DNA from: CAZXEU01 sp964639665
GTDB taxonomy: Bacteria > Bacteroidota > Rhodothermia > Rhodothermales > Bin80
Length of the DNA stretch: 31,287 nucleotides
Assembly (NCBI GenBank): GCA_964639665.1
Contig: CAZXEU010000176.1
Location: 1-31,287, forward strand
Direction: 5' to 3'
The notes under the pieces were generated by a model. That model was given only the letters and a program-made list of their open reading frames with translations, ran no database searches and was not told the DNA's origin. Made by a program: the position numbers and the translations under genes. Shown one piece after another: positions 23,092 through 30,991 of this stretch; position 1 is the stretch's first letter; each line of letters starts with the position of its first letter.

Positions 23092-26025
23092 GTGTCTGAA
23101 CCGCAGGACAGCCCCATGAACTGGAATCGGGTCCACGGCATCGCTGCTGCCTGTGTGTTCGGCTACGCGCTTGTGCTGTACATGCTGACCGTTGCACCCA
23201 CGGCCAGCTTCTGGGATTCCGGCGAGTTCATCGCCATTGCGCATGGACTGCAGGTTTCGCATCCCCCGGGGGCTCCTTTCTTCATGCTGGTGGGAAGGCT
23301 GTTTTCCATGTTTGTGCCCATGGAGTACGTCTCGCTGTCCGTGAATCTGCTCTCCGTGCTGGCAAGTGCCGTGACGGTGCTCCTAACGTACTGGATCATC
23401 GTTCGGCTGGTGCAGCAGTGGCAGGGAGATCCCGGGCAGTGGACGTTCAGCCAGCGTCTTTTGGCCATCTCGGGCGGCGTTGTGGGGGCGTGTACCTTTG
23501 CGGTGACGGATTCGTTCTGGTTCAATGCGGTCGAGGCAGAAGTGTACGCTCTCTCCATGCTTTTTACCGCGCTCGTGGTGTGGCTCATCATGCGCTGGAG
23601 CGAAATGGCCCGCAAGGAGGAGGCCTCCCTGCGTGGCGGGCATAACCCGTTCGGTCTCAGTGCCAATCGCGTCCTGGTGCTCGTGGCCTACCTGTTCGGG
23701 CTTGCGATCGGCGTGCACCTGTTGAGTTTGCTGGCGCTGTTTTTCATTGCCCTCATAATCTTCTTCGAGGAATTCGACCGGTCCGAGTGGACGGTGGAGG
23801 GCCTGCCCGACTGGCGGTCCGCAAGGCGCTGGGGCGGGGTCCTGGTCGCACTCCTGGTGGCCTCCCTGGCATTTTTCGTTGTCTACCCGGGCATCATCCA
23901 GAAACTGCCGGATCTGGCTGGGAGAACGGCTGCGCCGCTTGTTACGCTATTCGGCGTGGTGGCTCTCGTGGTCTTCAGCGTCTATTACACGCATCGGCGC
24001 GGATGGCCCGTGGCCAATTTGGCGGCGCTCTGTTTGCTCATGGTGCTAATAGGGTATTCGACGTATGCCCTCATTTTCATCCGGAGCGCCTCGAATCCGC
24101 CTATCGACGAGAACGACCCCGAGACGCCTTCGGCCATTGTTTCCTATCTGACGAGGGAACAGTACGGCGAAACACCGCTCTTGCAGGGGCCGGCATTCGA
24201 CGACCGCACCAACATGGTCAGCGAGACAGCCGAAAAGTACCTGCCCAGACGTTACTCCGCCATGCCGCAGCACTGGCGCGAGTATGCCCGTTACGACTCG
24301 GACTGGAGCTTTTTCTGGCGCTACCAGGTGGGGCACATGTACGTACGCTACTTCCTGTGGAACTTCACGGGCAAGGAGTCGGACCTGCAGGACTCAAGGG
24401 CCATCACCGGTCTCGGGCTCATCGATGGCGGGTACGATACCTACTTCCAGACGCCGAGCGAATGGGCCGGCCGCAACCGCTATTTTGCGCTGCCGCTGCT
24501 TCTGGGCCTCTTTGGCATGATGTACCATTTCTCGCGGGATTGGCGCCGGGCATTCAGCGTGCTGGTCCTGTTTCTGATTACCGGCATCGGGATCATCCTG
24601 TACCTGAACCAGACTCCGATGCAGCCCAGGGAGCGGGACTACAGTTATGTGGCCAGCTTCTTTGCCTTCAGCCTGTGGATAGGCCTCGGGGCAACGGGGC
24701 TGCTGCAGCTGGTGCTGGACTCGATGAAGGGCCGATGGCAAGAGCTGCGACGGTACGCTCTTGTTGGGCTGGGGGCCCTGGTGTTTCTGGCCGTGCCGGG
24801 CTGGATGGCCGTGGAGAACTATGATGACCATGACCGCTCCGGACGGTACGTGGCGCCGGACTATGCCTACAACATGCTCATAAGCACGGACGAGCACGCT
24901 GTCCTGTTCACCAACGGGGACAACGACACATTTCCGCTGTGGTATGCCCAGGAAGTGGAGCAGGTGCGGCGCGACGTGCGCGTGGTCAATCTGTCGCTCC
25001 TCAATACGTCATGGTATATCCGGCAGCTCAAGCACCAGGCATCGCGCGAGTCCGCGCCGCTTCCCATATCCATGAGTGATGATGCCATCTCGGGCCTGGC
25101 AATAACGCCGTGGAGGCCCGAGACGGTGGCGCTCCCCGTGGACGTTGAGCAGCGGGAGGAATTCTCGGACGTATACCTTGGCGCATCCCTTGAAGACAGC
25201 GTCGAGAGCCCCATGACCTGGACGCTCAGGGGCAGGACGTGGAGCCAGGATCCGTCCACTGGAGAAGAAGTGCGGCTGTTGTACGCGGCGGACAGGGCAG
25301 CGTTTGACATCCTGCACACGAATGCGCAGCAGGGTTGGGAGCGCCCCATGTACTTTGCCGTCACCGTAAGCCCGGACGGGTGGCTGGATCTCAACGAGTA
25401 TTTTCAGCTCGAAGGACAGGCGCAACGCGTGGTGCCTGTTCGGCACAATGAGCCTTTCGGGCGCGTGGTGCCGGACGTGACGCCCGAAAAGCTCCGCAGA
25501 TTCCGGTTCAGGGGCCTGGATGATCCCGATGTCTACTTCGACCAGAACATCCGCCAGATGGTGGACAACTACCGCAACGTATTTGGACAAACGGCGATGA
25601 AGCTGGCGGAGGTCGGCCGCAACGACGAGGCTGCCGATTTGCTGGATTTTCTGATGGAGCAGATCCCGTTTGAAACCATTCCCGGCGATGAGCGGTCCTT
25701 CCTGTTGGTAGCCAGGGCTTACCTGAGTGCAGGCAGAGCGGACCGCGTAAGTCGCCTGGTAAAGGGAGCCGAGGACCTTGTCATGCACCGGCTGGAACGC
25801 GGATCCGGAATGGATCAGGCGACGAGGTTCGTGGATGCCATCTACGGGTCCTATCTGGATACGCGGGATTACGAGGCCGCCGCCGCATTCCAGAATCGCC
25901 TGCTGGCCATGACTGGAGCCGCGGAGGCCCCCATTACACCCGAGGATTTGCGGCAGGCGTTCGAAGGACCTGGTGAGACGGATTCCCTGTCGGGGGAACA
26001 GGCGGAAAGCGCAGGCGGCTCCTAG
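23092..26025 (+). CDS. DUF2723 membrane protein, probable protein O-mannosyltransferase
   Basis: A 977-residue protein. The first 560 or so residues hold about 12 hydrophobic helices; the rest is a soluble domain with helical repeats near the end (LLVARAYLSAGRADRVSRL). The N-terminal motif TASFWDSGEFIAIAHGLQVSHPPGAPFF is the hallmark of DUF2723 and resembles the acidic loop of GT-C enzymes. Human TMEM260, of the same family, is a protein O-mannosyltransferase, so transfer of mannose from a lipid-linked donor to exported proteins is the likely role. Other family-like blocks are NQTPMQPRERDYSYVASF and ISTDEHAVLFTNGDNDTFPLWYAQEVEQVRRDVRVVNLSLLNT. The start is GTG with a strong AGGAG. It heads a plus-strand unit with the next two genes. 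Confidence 0.9.
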   Translation: MSEPQDSPMNWNRVHGIAAACVFGYALVLYMLTVAPTASFWDSGEFIAIAHGLQVSHPPGAPFFMLVGRLFSMFVPMEYVSLSVNLLSVLASAVTVLLTYWIIVRLVQQWQGDPGQWTFSQRLLAISGGVVGACTFAVTDSFWFNAVEAEVYALSMLFTALVVWLIMRWSEMARKEEASLRGGHNPFGLSANRVLVLVAYLFGLAIGVHLLSLLALFFIALIIFFEEFDRSEWTVEGLPDWRSARRWGGVLVALLVASLAFFVVYPGIIQKLPDLAGRTAAPLVTLFGVVALVVFSVYYTHRRGWPVANLAALCLLMVLIGYSTYALIFIRSASNPPIDENDPETPSAIVSYLTREQYGETPLLQGPAFDDRTNMVSETAEKYLPRRYSAMPQHWREYARYDSDWSFFWRYQVGHMYVRYFLWNFTGKESDLQDSRAITGLGLIDGGYDTYFQTPSEWAGRNRYFALPLLLGLFGMMYHFSRDWRRAFSVLVLFLITGIGIILYLNQTPMQPRERDYSYVASFFAFSLWIGLGATGLLQLVLDSMKGRWQELRRYALVGLGALVFLAVPGWMAVENYDDHDRSGRYVAPDYAYNMLISTDEHAVLFTNGDNDTFPLWYAQEVEQVRRDVRVVNLSLLNTSWYIRQLKHQASRESAPLPISMSDDAISGLAITPWRPETVALPVDVEQREEFSDVYLGASLEDSVESPMTWTLRGRTWSQDPSTGEEVRLLYAADRAAFDILHTNAQQGWERPMYFAVTVSPDGWLDLNEYFQLEGQAQRVVPVRHNEPFGRVVPDVTPEKLRRFRFRGLDDPDVYFDQNIRQMVDNYRNVFGQTAMKLAEVGRNDEAADLLDFLMEQIPFETIPGDERSFLLVARAYLSAGRADRVSRLVKGAEDLVMHRLERGSGMDQATRFVDAIYGSYLDTRDYEAAAAFQNRLLAMTGAAEAPITPEDLRQAFEGPGETDSLSGEQAESAGGS

Positions 26026-26048
26026 TTGCAATTGCCTTTGCAGATGCC

Positions 26049-26504
26049 ATGAATTTCGAGTTTACGGACGAGGATTTTGATCGTATCGGATCTGTGCTTG
26101 GGGCAGACGGCCGTGCCGATGGCAACAGCGTCCGCTTCAAGCTGCACGATGAAGCTTCGATGCGCAGCATCACGCTTGAAATAACGCGTGGCCTTGCTGT
26201 ACCGAAGGCCATGAAGGAGGAGCACGCAGATACGCTGGTAACGGTCATGGCCCCCAGTTCGCTGCTGCAACTGCAGGGATGCACGGGCTATATTGCGAGC
26301 CAGGAGCTGGGAGAGGTCATTTTCTTCGCGCGCCGCGGCGGCATCACGAACGGACTTGTGGTGGAGCGCCAGGCGGCGTGCTCGCTCTACGCCAACTTTG
26401 ACGAGCGTCTGCTTTCCACAGACTTTACGCAGCTGTCGCCGGAGCTTATCATGAGTGCTGTGGCGCTGTCGATGACCGAGACGCTCTTCAACGACCTGGC
26501 CTGA
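26049..26504 (+). CDS. Hypothetical protein upstream of ybeY
   Basis: This 151-residue protein is not recognised. It starts MNFEFTDEDFDRIGSVLG, is soluble (no signal peptide or membrane helix), and mixes acidic and hydrophobic residues in a pattern suggesting alpha/beta structure, e.g. SITLEITRGLAVP, DTLVTVMAPSSLLQLQG and EVIFFARRGGITNGLVVER. It has one Cys in QGCTGY and one in AACSLY. It sits 23 bases after the DUF2723 gene and its stop is one base before the ybeY frame, so all three are probably one transcript. A link to ribosome maturation through ybeY is only positional. Confidence 0.8.
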   Translation: MNFEFTDEDFDRIGSVLGADGRADGNSVRFKLHDEASMRSITLEITRGLAVPKAMKEEHADTLVTVMAPSSLLQLQGCTGYIASQELGEVIFFARRGGITNGLVVERQAACSLYANFDERLLSTDFTQLSPELIMSAVALSMTETLFNDLA

Positions 26505-26505
26505 G

Positions 26506-27003
26506 GTGGTGGACGCCGGGTCGTTTCCGGATCCCTTTCTGCCTGAGCGCGGCGAAGGCATCACTCTGTCTATAATGCATGCCAGTCTCGTCGCGGACGA
26601 GGCTGCGCTGCGCGCGCTGGTGCGCAGAGTGCTGCGGCGCGAAAGCAAGCGCTGCCGCTATCTTGGCATCGTCCTCGCGGACGACGCCACCATCCGGGCG
26701 CTCAACCGCACGTATCGGGGTGCAGATTACGACACGGACGTATTGTCCTTTCCCCTTGGGGAAGGCCCGGAGGTGGACGGCGAGATCTGCGTCAACCTGG
26801 ACTTCGCGCTCGAGCACCATGCCAGATACGGCGCAACGTATGAGGAAGAAGTGCGCCGCTACGTGGTGCACGGCCTCCTGCACCTGATAGGCTACGACGA
26901 TGCAGCCACGGAGGACAGGACCGCTATGCGGGCACTTGAGGATCGCTACCTTGCGCCGCGAGGAACCACTGCGGGCGTCAGCGCCGCGACGGAATCAGAA
27001 TAA
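26506..27003 (+). CDS. ybeY: Endoribonuclease YbeY (16S rRNA 3'-end maturation)
   Basis: YbeY is a single-strand-specific metalloendonuclease needed for 16S rRNA 3' processing and ribosome quality control. The 165-residue frame has LGIVLADDATIRALNRTYRGADYDTDVLSFPLGEG and the metal motif VVHGLLHLIGYDDA. In most bacteria the motif ends GYDH, with three His ligands; here the last position is Asp, which I believe is the usual form in Bacteroidota-type YbeY. The start is uncertain: GTG at 26506, one base after the previous stop, is taken; an ATG at 26575 (MHASLV) would lose a poorly conserved head of 23 residues. The 3' end overlaps the convergent M24 peptidase gene by 26 bases. Confidence 0.92.
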   Translation: MVDAGSFPDPFLPERGEGITLSIMHASLVADEAALRALVRRVLRRESKRCRYLGIVLADDATIRALNRTYRGADYDTDVLSFPLGEGPEVDGEICVNLDFALEHHARYGATYEEEVRRYVVHGLLHLIGYDDAATEDRTAMRALEDRYLAPRGTTAGVSAATESE

Positions 27004-28288
27004 GCTCTTCCTGCGGCGGTGTCATCCACTCCGCACCCGTCTCCGAGATCACCACCATCTCCTCTACGGAGATGGTCTTGGTGGTGGAGTCTGTCAGCGC
27101 CCACGAATGAAATCCGTCGAAGGCGAACGTCATTCCCGGCTCAAGCGGCTGCAGCTGGCGGCCTGACGGCACCGCGCCTTCCCTGCCGCCGCTGAGCGCC
27201 GGGCCGCTGTCATGGGCCCAGTAGCCAACGGGATGCCCCGTACTCCAGCGCACGGGCAGGGAACCTGCCTCGCGCATGGAAACGCGTTGCGCGCGGTCCA
27301 CTTCAGCCCCGGTGGCCCCAGGCTTCATGGCCGCGTACGCCGCCCGGCTGCCGGCGCGCGCAGCCTCCCATTTTTCCAGGGCGTGCGGGGGCGGCGCAGT
27401 CTCACCCGGGGCCAGCACGTATGCGAATCGCTGGATATCCGTTACCCACCGGTCATGCACCCGTATGCCGAAGTCTGTCTGAATGAAGTCGCCGGGCTGG
27501 ATGACGCGCTCGGTCGGGTGCGAGTGGCCGCGATCCTTGCCAGAGTTGATGGACGGATTCTGCTCCGGGGCCCAGGCATCGCCTACGCCGGCAGCTGCCA
27601 TCTTCGCCTCCAGAAGGTCGGCTATGGCGCGGTCGGTCGTAACGCCCGGTACGGCTGCAGCGTAGGCCTCGGCTTGCCAGAGGGCAGTCAGCCGGGCCGC
27701 CTCGCGCATGATGGCGACCTCGGCCGGCAGCTTGACCGACAGCCACGACAGCACAAGAGGCTCGGATGAAACCATGCGGCGGGTCCACTCAGCGTCCAGC
27801 ATGCTCATCATGGCCGTGTGCTGGCGGTGCGACAGCCCGTCTGCTATGGCGCTGCGTCCGCTGTTGACGGCGATGCTGTTGGGGCGGAAGCGTTCAAACT
27901 GGGTGCCGATCTCGCTCCAGATTCCGCCACCGCTTATTGGAATGACCTCCGACATGATGGCTTTCTCGGCCAGCGCCGTGGCTTCCCCTACCGGTGATAT
28001 GGCCACGGAATACACGCCCGGCTCCGTGCGGAAGAACAGGAAGGCGGCCAGGCCCCCGGCGTTCTCGCAGCCGATGTGGTGGGCCATGGGATCGTTGTTA
28101 TTCTCCCGGCACAGCGTCATCCAGGCGTCAACGCCAGCGCGGTCCATTGCCCGCGGCAGCAGCTTCGCAATGCGCTGCGCGCGGATTTCCGGCCACGGAT
28201 CTCCCGCAAAGAGTCCGGTTTCCGGTGTGCCGTACTGCACGGTACAGCCGGCAAGTGAGGCAAGGAAGACTGCAAGGAATCTTCGCAT
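26978..28288 (-). CDS. M24 family metallopeptidase lipoprotein (Xaa-Pro aminopeptidase-like)
   Basis: A 436-residue protein that begins MRRFLAVFLASLAGCTVQYG with a good lipobox (LAGC). The C-terminal half is a creatinase/aminopeptidase ('pita-bread') domain. Expected metal ligands appear as QTDFGI (Asp), VTDIQRF (Asp), STGHPVGYWAHDSGP (His) and ISVEEMVVIS (Glu). The fourth ligand, normally Glu in a block like FTIEPG, is Asp here (MTFAFDGFHSW); Asp can still bind metal, so activity is possible. The N-terminal half (ENNNDPMAHHIGCENAGG) is the usual creatinase N domain. The role is probably periplasmic peptide trimming. It is monocistronic as far as I can see. Confidence 0.88.
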   Translation of the reverse strand: MRRFLAVFLASLAGCTVQYGTPETGLFAGDPWPEIRAQRIAKLLPRAMDRAGVDAWMTLCRENNNDPMAHHIGCENAGGLAAFLFFRTEPGVYSVAISPVGEATALAEKAIMSEVIPISGGGIWSEIGTQFERFRPNSIAVNSGRSAIADGLSHRQHTAMMSMLDAEWTRRMVSSEPLVLSWLSVKLPAEVAIMREAARLTALWQAEAYAAAVPGVTTDRAIADLLEAKMAAAGVGDAWAPEQNPSINSGKDRGHSHPTERVIQPGDFIQTDFGIRVHDRWVTDIQRFAYVLAPGETAPPPHALEKWEAARAGSRAAYAAMKPGATGAEVDRAQRVSMREAGSLPVRWSTGHPVGYWAHDSGPALSGGREGAVPSGRQLQPLEPGMTFAFDGFHSWALTDSTTKTISVEEMVVISETGAEWMTPPQEELILIPSRR

Positions 28289-28726
28289 GGAACCGCAGGT
28301 TGGCCGCCTGCCCTATAAGTACATATCGCGGATCTGGCATGCAAGCCAACTGGCTGCCGCTCCCGGGCCGGCCTTCTTCGCCTCCAGTGGCATTGGCGTG
28401 CGAATGTCCCTTGTGCGCAGGCTACACCATGAGAAGCCGTTCCGGGATGCTAGCCCGTTGGCCTTGAAGGCCAGCTTGCCCCCGTTGGCTAGCATGCAGT
28501 TTAATTCGGGGCTGAGTATCCCGTAAGGATGATTGCAGCAGCGACGGTGGGAGCTACCTGGGTTGCAGGTGTTCCGGCATGATCAAAATGCTCACGCTGG
28601 CATTGCAAACTCGGGTTCGCGAGGGTGTCCAAGTGCCATTCGGGCTGGCTGCAGCGAAGGTATTCACGAGGCAACCGCAAGGCTTGGCCCCCGTGCTTCC
28701 AACCCTGCCACGATCCGACTAATCTA
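28289..28726. other. Intergenic stretch between M24 peptidase and metF
   Basis: These 438 bases contain no reading frame I can assign. A 60-codon minus-strand frame (28313-28495) starts MLANGGKLAFKANGLASR but shows no known domain. The stretch holds the nested palindrome at 28447-28495 and must include the peptidase promoter. No tRNA or known riboswitch was seen. Confidence 0.4.
28447..28495. repeat. Nested inverted repeats in intergenic DNA
   Basis: An outer 9-bp perfect repeat, ATGCTAGCC (28447-28455) and GGCTAGCAT (28487-28495), encloses an inner 5-bp stem TGGCC/GGCCA (28459-28463, 28469-28473). CCCGTTGGC also occurs twice directly, next to each arm. No T-run is adjacent. It could be a regulatory site, an RNA structure or a scar of a small repeat element. 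Confidence 0.55.
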
Positions 28727-29683
28727 TCAGGCCAGCTTGCGCAAGCCCTCCACAACGCGGCGCACAGGCCCGGACTGCTGCATGACGTAGAAATGGATGC
28801 ACGGCGCGCCGGCCGACATGAGCGCATCGCATTGCCGAAGCGCCCACTCGACGCCGACATCGCGCACGTGCTCGGGTGCCGCCTCTTCAACTTCCGCCGC
28901 AAGCGCCTCGGGGACCGTCACGTGAAACCGGCTAGGCAGCAGGTGGAGATGCCTTTTCGTTGTCAGCACCTTGATGCCGGGGATGATCGGAATTTCAATA
29001 TTCACGGCACGGCAGCGCTCGACAAAACTCACGTAGTGCTCAGGATCAAAGAACATCTGCGTGGTGATGTAGTGGGCTCCCGCATCGACCTTTTTCTTCA
29101 GATACAGGATATCCCAGGTCAGATTGGGCGCTTTGAAGTGCTTCTCGGGATATCCGGCTACACCAATGCAAAAGTCCGTCGGCTTCGCATCCATGAGCTC
29201 TTCCAGGTAGCAGCCCCGGTTCATGGCACCGATCTGGCGGACTAGATCGATGGCAGCCGTATTGACCCCCGTGCCGGGCGGCACTGTCTTCTGGAAGCCG
29301 GTGTCGTCGCCGTGCAGCGCCATCACGTTATTGATTCCCAGGTAATTGAGTTCGATCAGCGCATCCTCGGTCTCGCTGCGGGTAAAGCCGTGGCACAGGA
29401 TGTGCGGCACCGTTTCGACGCCGAAGCGGCTCCTGATTGCAGCGCAGATGCCGATGGTGCCGGGTCTTTTGCGCTTGACCCTGCGCCGCCACGTGCCGTC
29501 AGGCAATTCTTCGTAATGCGCTTCCGCCGAATGACTGGTCACGTCAATGAAGGGAGGATCGAACGGCATCAGATCTTCGACGACCGCCATGATCTCGTTG
29601 GCCGAGCTGCCGCGAACGGGAGGGATGATCTCGTAGGAAATGAGCGGCTCTGTCGCCCGGTCCAGTATTTCGATGATTTTCAT
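28727..29683 (-). CDS. metF: Methylenetetrahydrofolate reductase
   Basis: MetF reduces 5,10-methylene-THF to 5-methyl-THF with an FAD cofactor, feeding methionine synthesis. The 318-residue protein is a TIM barrel with ISYEIIPPVRG near the N-terminus (catalytic Glu region), FIDVTSHSAEAHYEE, LGINNVMALHGDD, CIGVAGYPEKHFKAP, KKKVDAGAHYITTQMFFDPEHY and IPIIPGIKVLTTKRHL. All are standard MetF positions. It is encoded 52 bases after the tandem-DoxX gene on the same strand. No SAM riboswitch is visible in that gap, which is too short to contain one. Confidence 0.95.
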   Translation of the reverse strand: MKIIEILDRATEPLISYEIIPPVRGSSANEIMAVVEDLMPFDPPFIDVTSHSAEAHYEELPDGTWRRRVKRKRPGTIGICAAIRSRFGVETVPHILCHGFTRSETEDALIELNYLGINNVMALHGDDTGFQKTVPPGTGVNTAAIDLVRQIGAMNRGCYLEELMDAKPTDFCIGVAGYPEKHFKAPNLTWDILYLKKKVDAGAHYITTQMFFDPEHYVSFVERCRAVNIEIPIIPGIKVLTTKRHLHLLPSRFHVTVPEALAAEVEEAAPEHVRDVGVEWALRQCDALMSAGAPCIHFYVMQQSGPVRRVVEGLRKLA

Positions 29684-29735
29684 CGCTACTGCAGCTTTCA
29701 GAGATTAGCCATGACACGGCCGGCATCGGCCGGCG

Positions 29736-30902
29736 CTACCGATACCGGAATTGGCGCAGGACATCAGGATCCTTGCTGCGCTTTATGATCTTCCCCGTCT
29801 TCATGTGGCGGAAGATGACTTCCCGGGGGCGCGGGGTCACGTCCAGGAGAAAGAGCAGCCAACCCCAGAAGGGATAGCGCGCCTGTGTGACCACAAGCGG
29901 GTTGTCTTTCAGCGCTGCGGCAAGGGCAGCGTCCGTCCTGGCTTCGGGTACAGCGAGTATCTCCACCGGATCCACGAAAGGGCCCTCTTCCGGCACTTCG
30001 TGCGAGAGTATTTCCGATGCACGCGCTGTGCGCTCCCGCCTGGTGGCAGGCGCCGGGCGCCGCAGCAGGTAGTGGTCCGCAGACCACTGGCCGGATCCAT
30101 ACAGCAACACCAGAACCAGCAGAAAGAGGGTAAGGGCCGAAATCTCGAATCCCTGGGTACCCGCCATGAGACCGCCCTGTGCCTGGCTGACGGCGACGGC
30201 ACCGGCGAGAATGGGAATCTGCACTAACGCGGCTACCCGCGTCAGCAGTCCTGCCGCCATCATGAAGCCGCCGAATACGTGACCCAACGCCACGTAATGC
30301 ACCAGGACGGAAGACTGCAAGAATGCCGTGGAATCATTGCCGAGGAGGGCCATGAATGCGCCTGCGTCGGAAATAAAGACCACGCCGCGGACAAACAGTG
30401 CCACCCCGAGGTACATCCGCAAGAGATCGAATGCCGTATTCCGGTATTCGGCGAAGCGGTCGAGGGCAAGCTGAATGGATGCCCTGCGATCTCCAATGGC
30501 GTAGTCGACGGACCACTTTCCGGAGCCGCATATGAGCACGAGGACGAGTAGCAGCAGTACCAGCGCGGACAGCTCAAACGACTGGTCTGGCGAGAACAGA
30601 CCGCCAATGCTGATAAAGACGGCCCCAAACAGAATCGGGATCTGGGCCAGCGTGGCGAAGCGTGTCCAGTAGCCCACCGCTATCAGCAGACCGCCGAGCA
30701 TGTGAACGAATGCCACGGTGGTCAATACCCACGAAAGCGTAAGCCACGCGGGCGCGCCCGGCGGCAGCAGCGCGACAAATGCGTCGGAATCGTAGGCGAA
30801 GAGAATGCCACGGACAAAGAGCCCTATACCCAGGTAAATGCGAATCAGGTCAAAGGCAACTTCCCTGTACGCATCCAGCCTGGCGATGAGCCGCTGCAGC
30901 AT
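29736..30902 (-). CDS. Tandem-duplicated DoxX-type membrane protein with C-terminal tail
   Basis: A 388-residue inner-membrane protein built from two copies of a four-helix DoxX-like unit. Copy one (about residues 1-135) contains AFDLIRIYLGIGLFVRGILF ... MLGGLLIAVGYWTRFATLAQIPILFGAV ... LLLLVLVLICGSGKWSVD. Copy two (about 148-285) repeats this as AFDLLRMYLGVALFVRGVVF ... VFGGFMMAAGLLTRVAALVQIPILAGAV ... FLLVLVLLYGSGQWSAD. A tail of about 100 residues follows with one more hydrophobic stretch (YPFWGWLLFLLDV) and a basic end. DoxX proteins are linked to quinone or thiosulfate redox reactions, but function here is unknown. It precedes metF. Confidence 0.87.
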   Translation of the reverse strand: MLQRLIARLDAYREVAFDLIRIYLGIGLFVRGILFAYDSDAFVALLPPGAPAWLTLSWVLTTVAFVHMLGGLLIAVGYWTRFATLAQIPILFGAVFISIGGLFSPDQSFELSALVLLLLVLVLICGSGKWSVDYAIGDRRASIQLALDRFAEYRNTAFDLLRMYLGVALFVRGVVFISDAGAFMALLGNDSTAFLQSSVLVHYVALGHVFGGFMMAAGLLTRVAALVQIPILAGAVAVSQAQGGLMAGTQGFEISALTLFLLVLVLLYGSGQWSADHYLLRRPAPATRRERTARASEILSHEVPEEGPFVDPVEILAVPEARTDAALAAALKDNPLVVTQARYPFWGWLLFLLDVTPRPREVIFRHMKTGKIIKRSKDPDVLRQFRYR

Positions 30903-30949
30903 GGTGGATGTGCGCGTCTGGTTAGCGACTAATTTGGGACTTATATACG

Positions 30950-30967
30950 AAAGTGCCGGAACACTTT
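30950..30967 (+). repeat. Short palindrome upstream of tnpB (possible IS left-end hairpin)
   Basis: AAAGTG-CCGGAA-CACTTT forms a 6-bp stem with a 6-base loop, 24 bases before the tnpB start. IS200/IS605 elements have subterminal hairpins rather than terminal inverted repeats, so this could be the left-end structure. The right end is outside the window. Confidence 0.4.
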
Positions 30968-30991
30968 ATGTGTGTATGTATTGTTATTGGC

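Noticed and set aside
26878..26912. YbeY motif ends GYDD instead of GYDH, suggesting a lost zinc ligand
   Set aside because: As far as I know, Asp at this place is normal for Bacteroidota-type YbeY, so it is a lineage marker and not damage.
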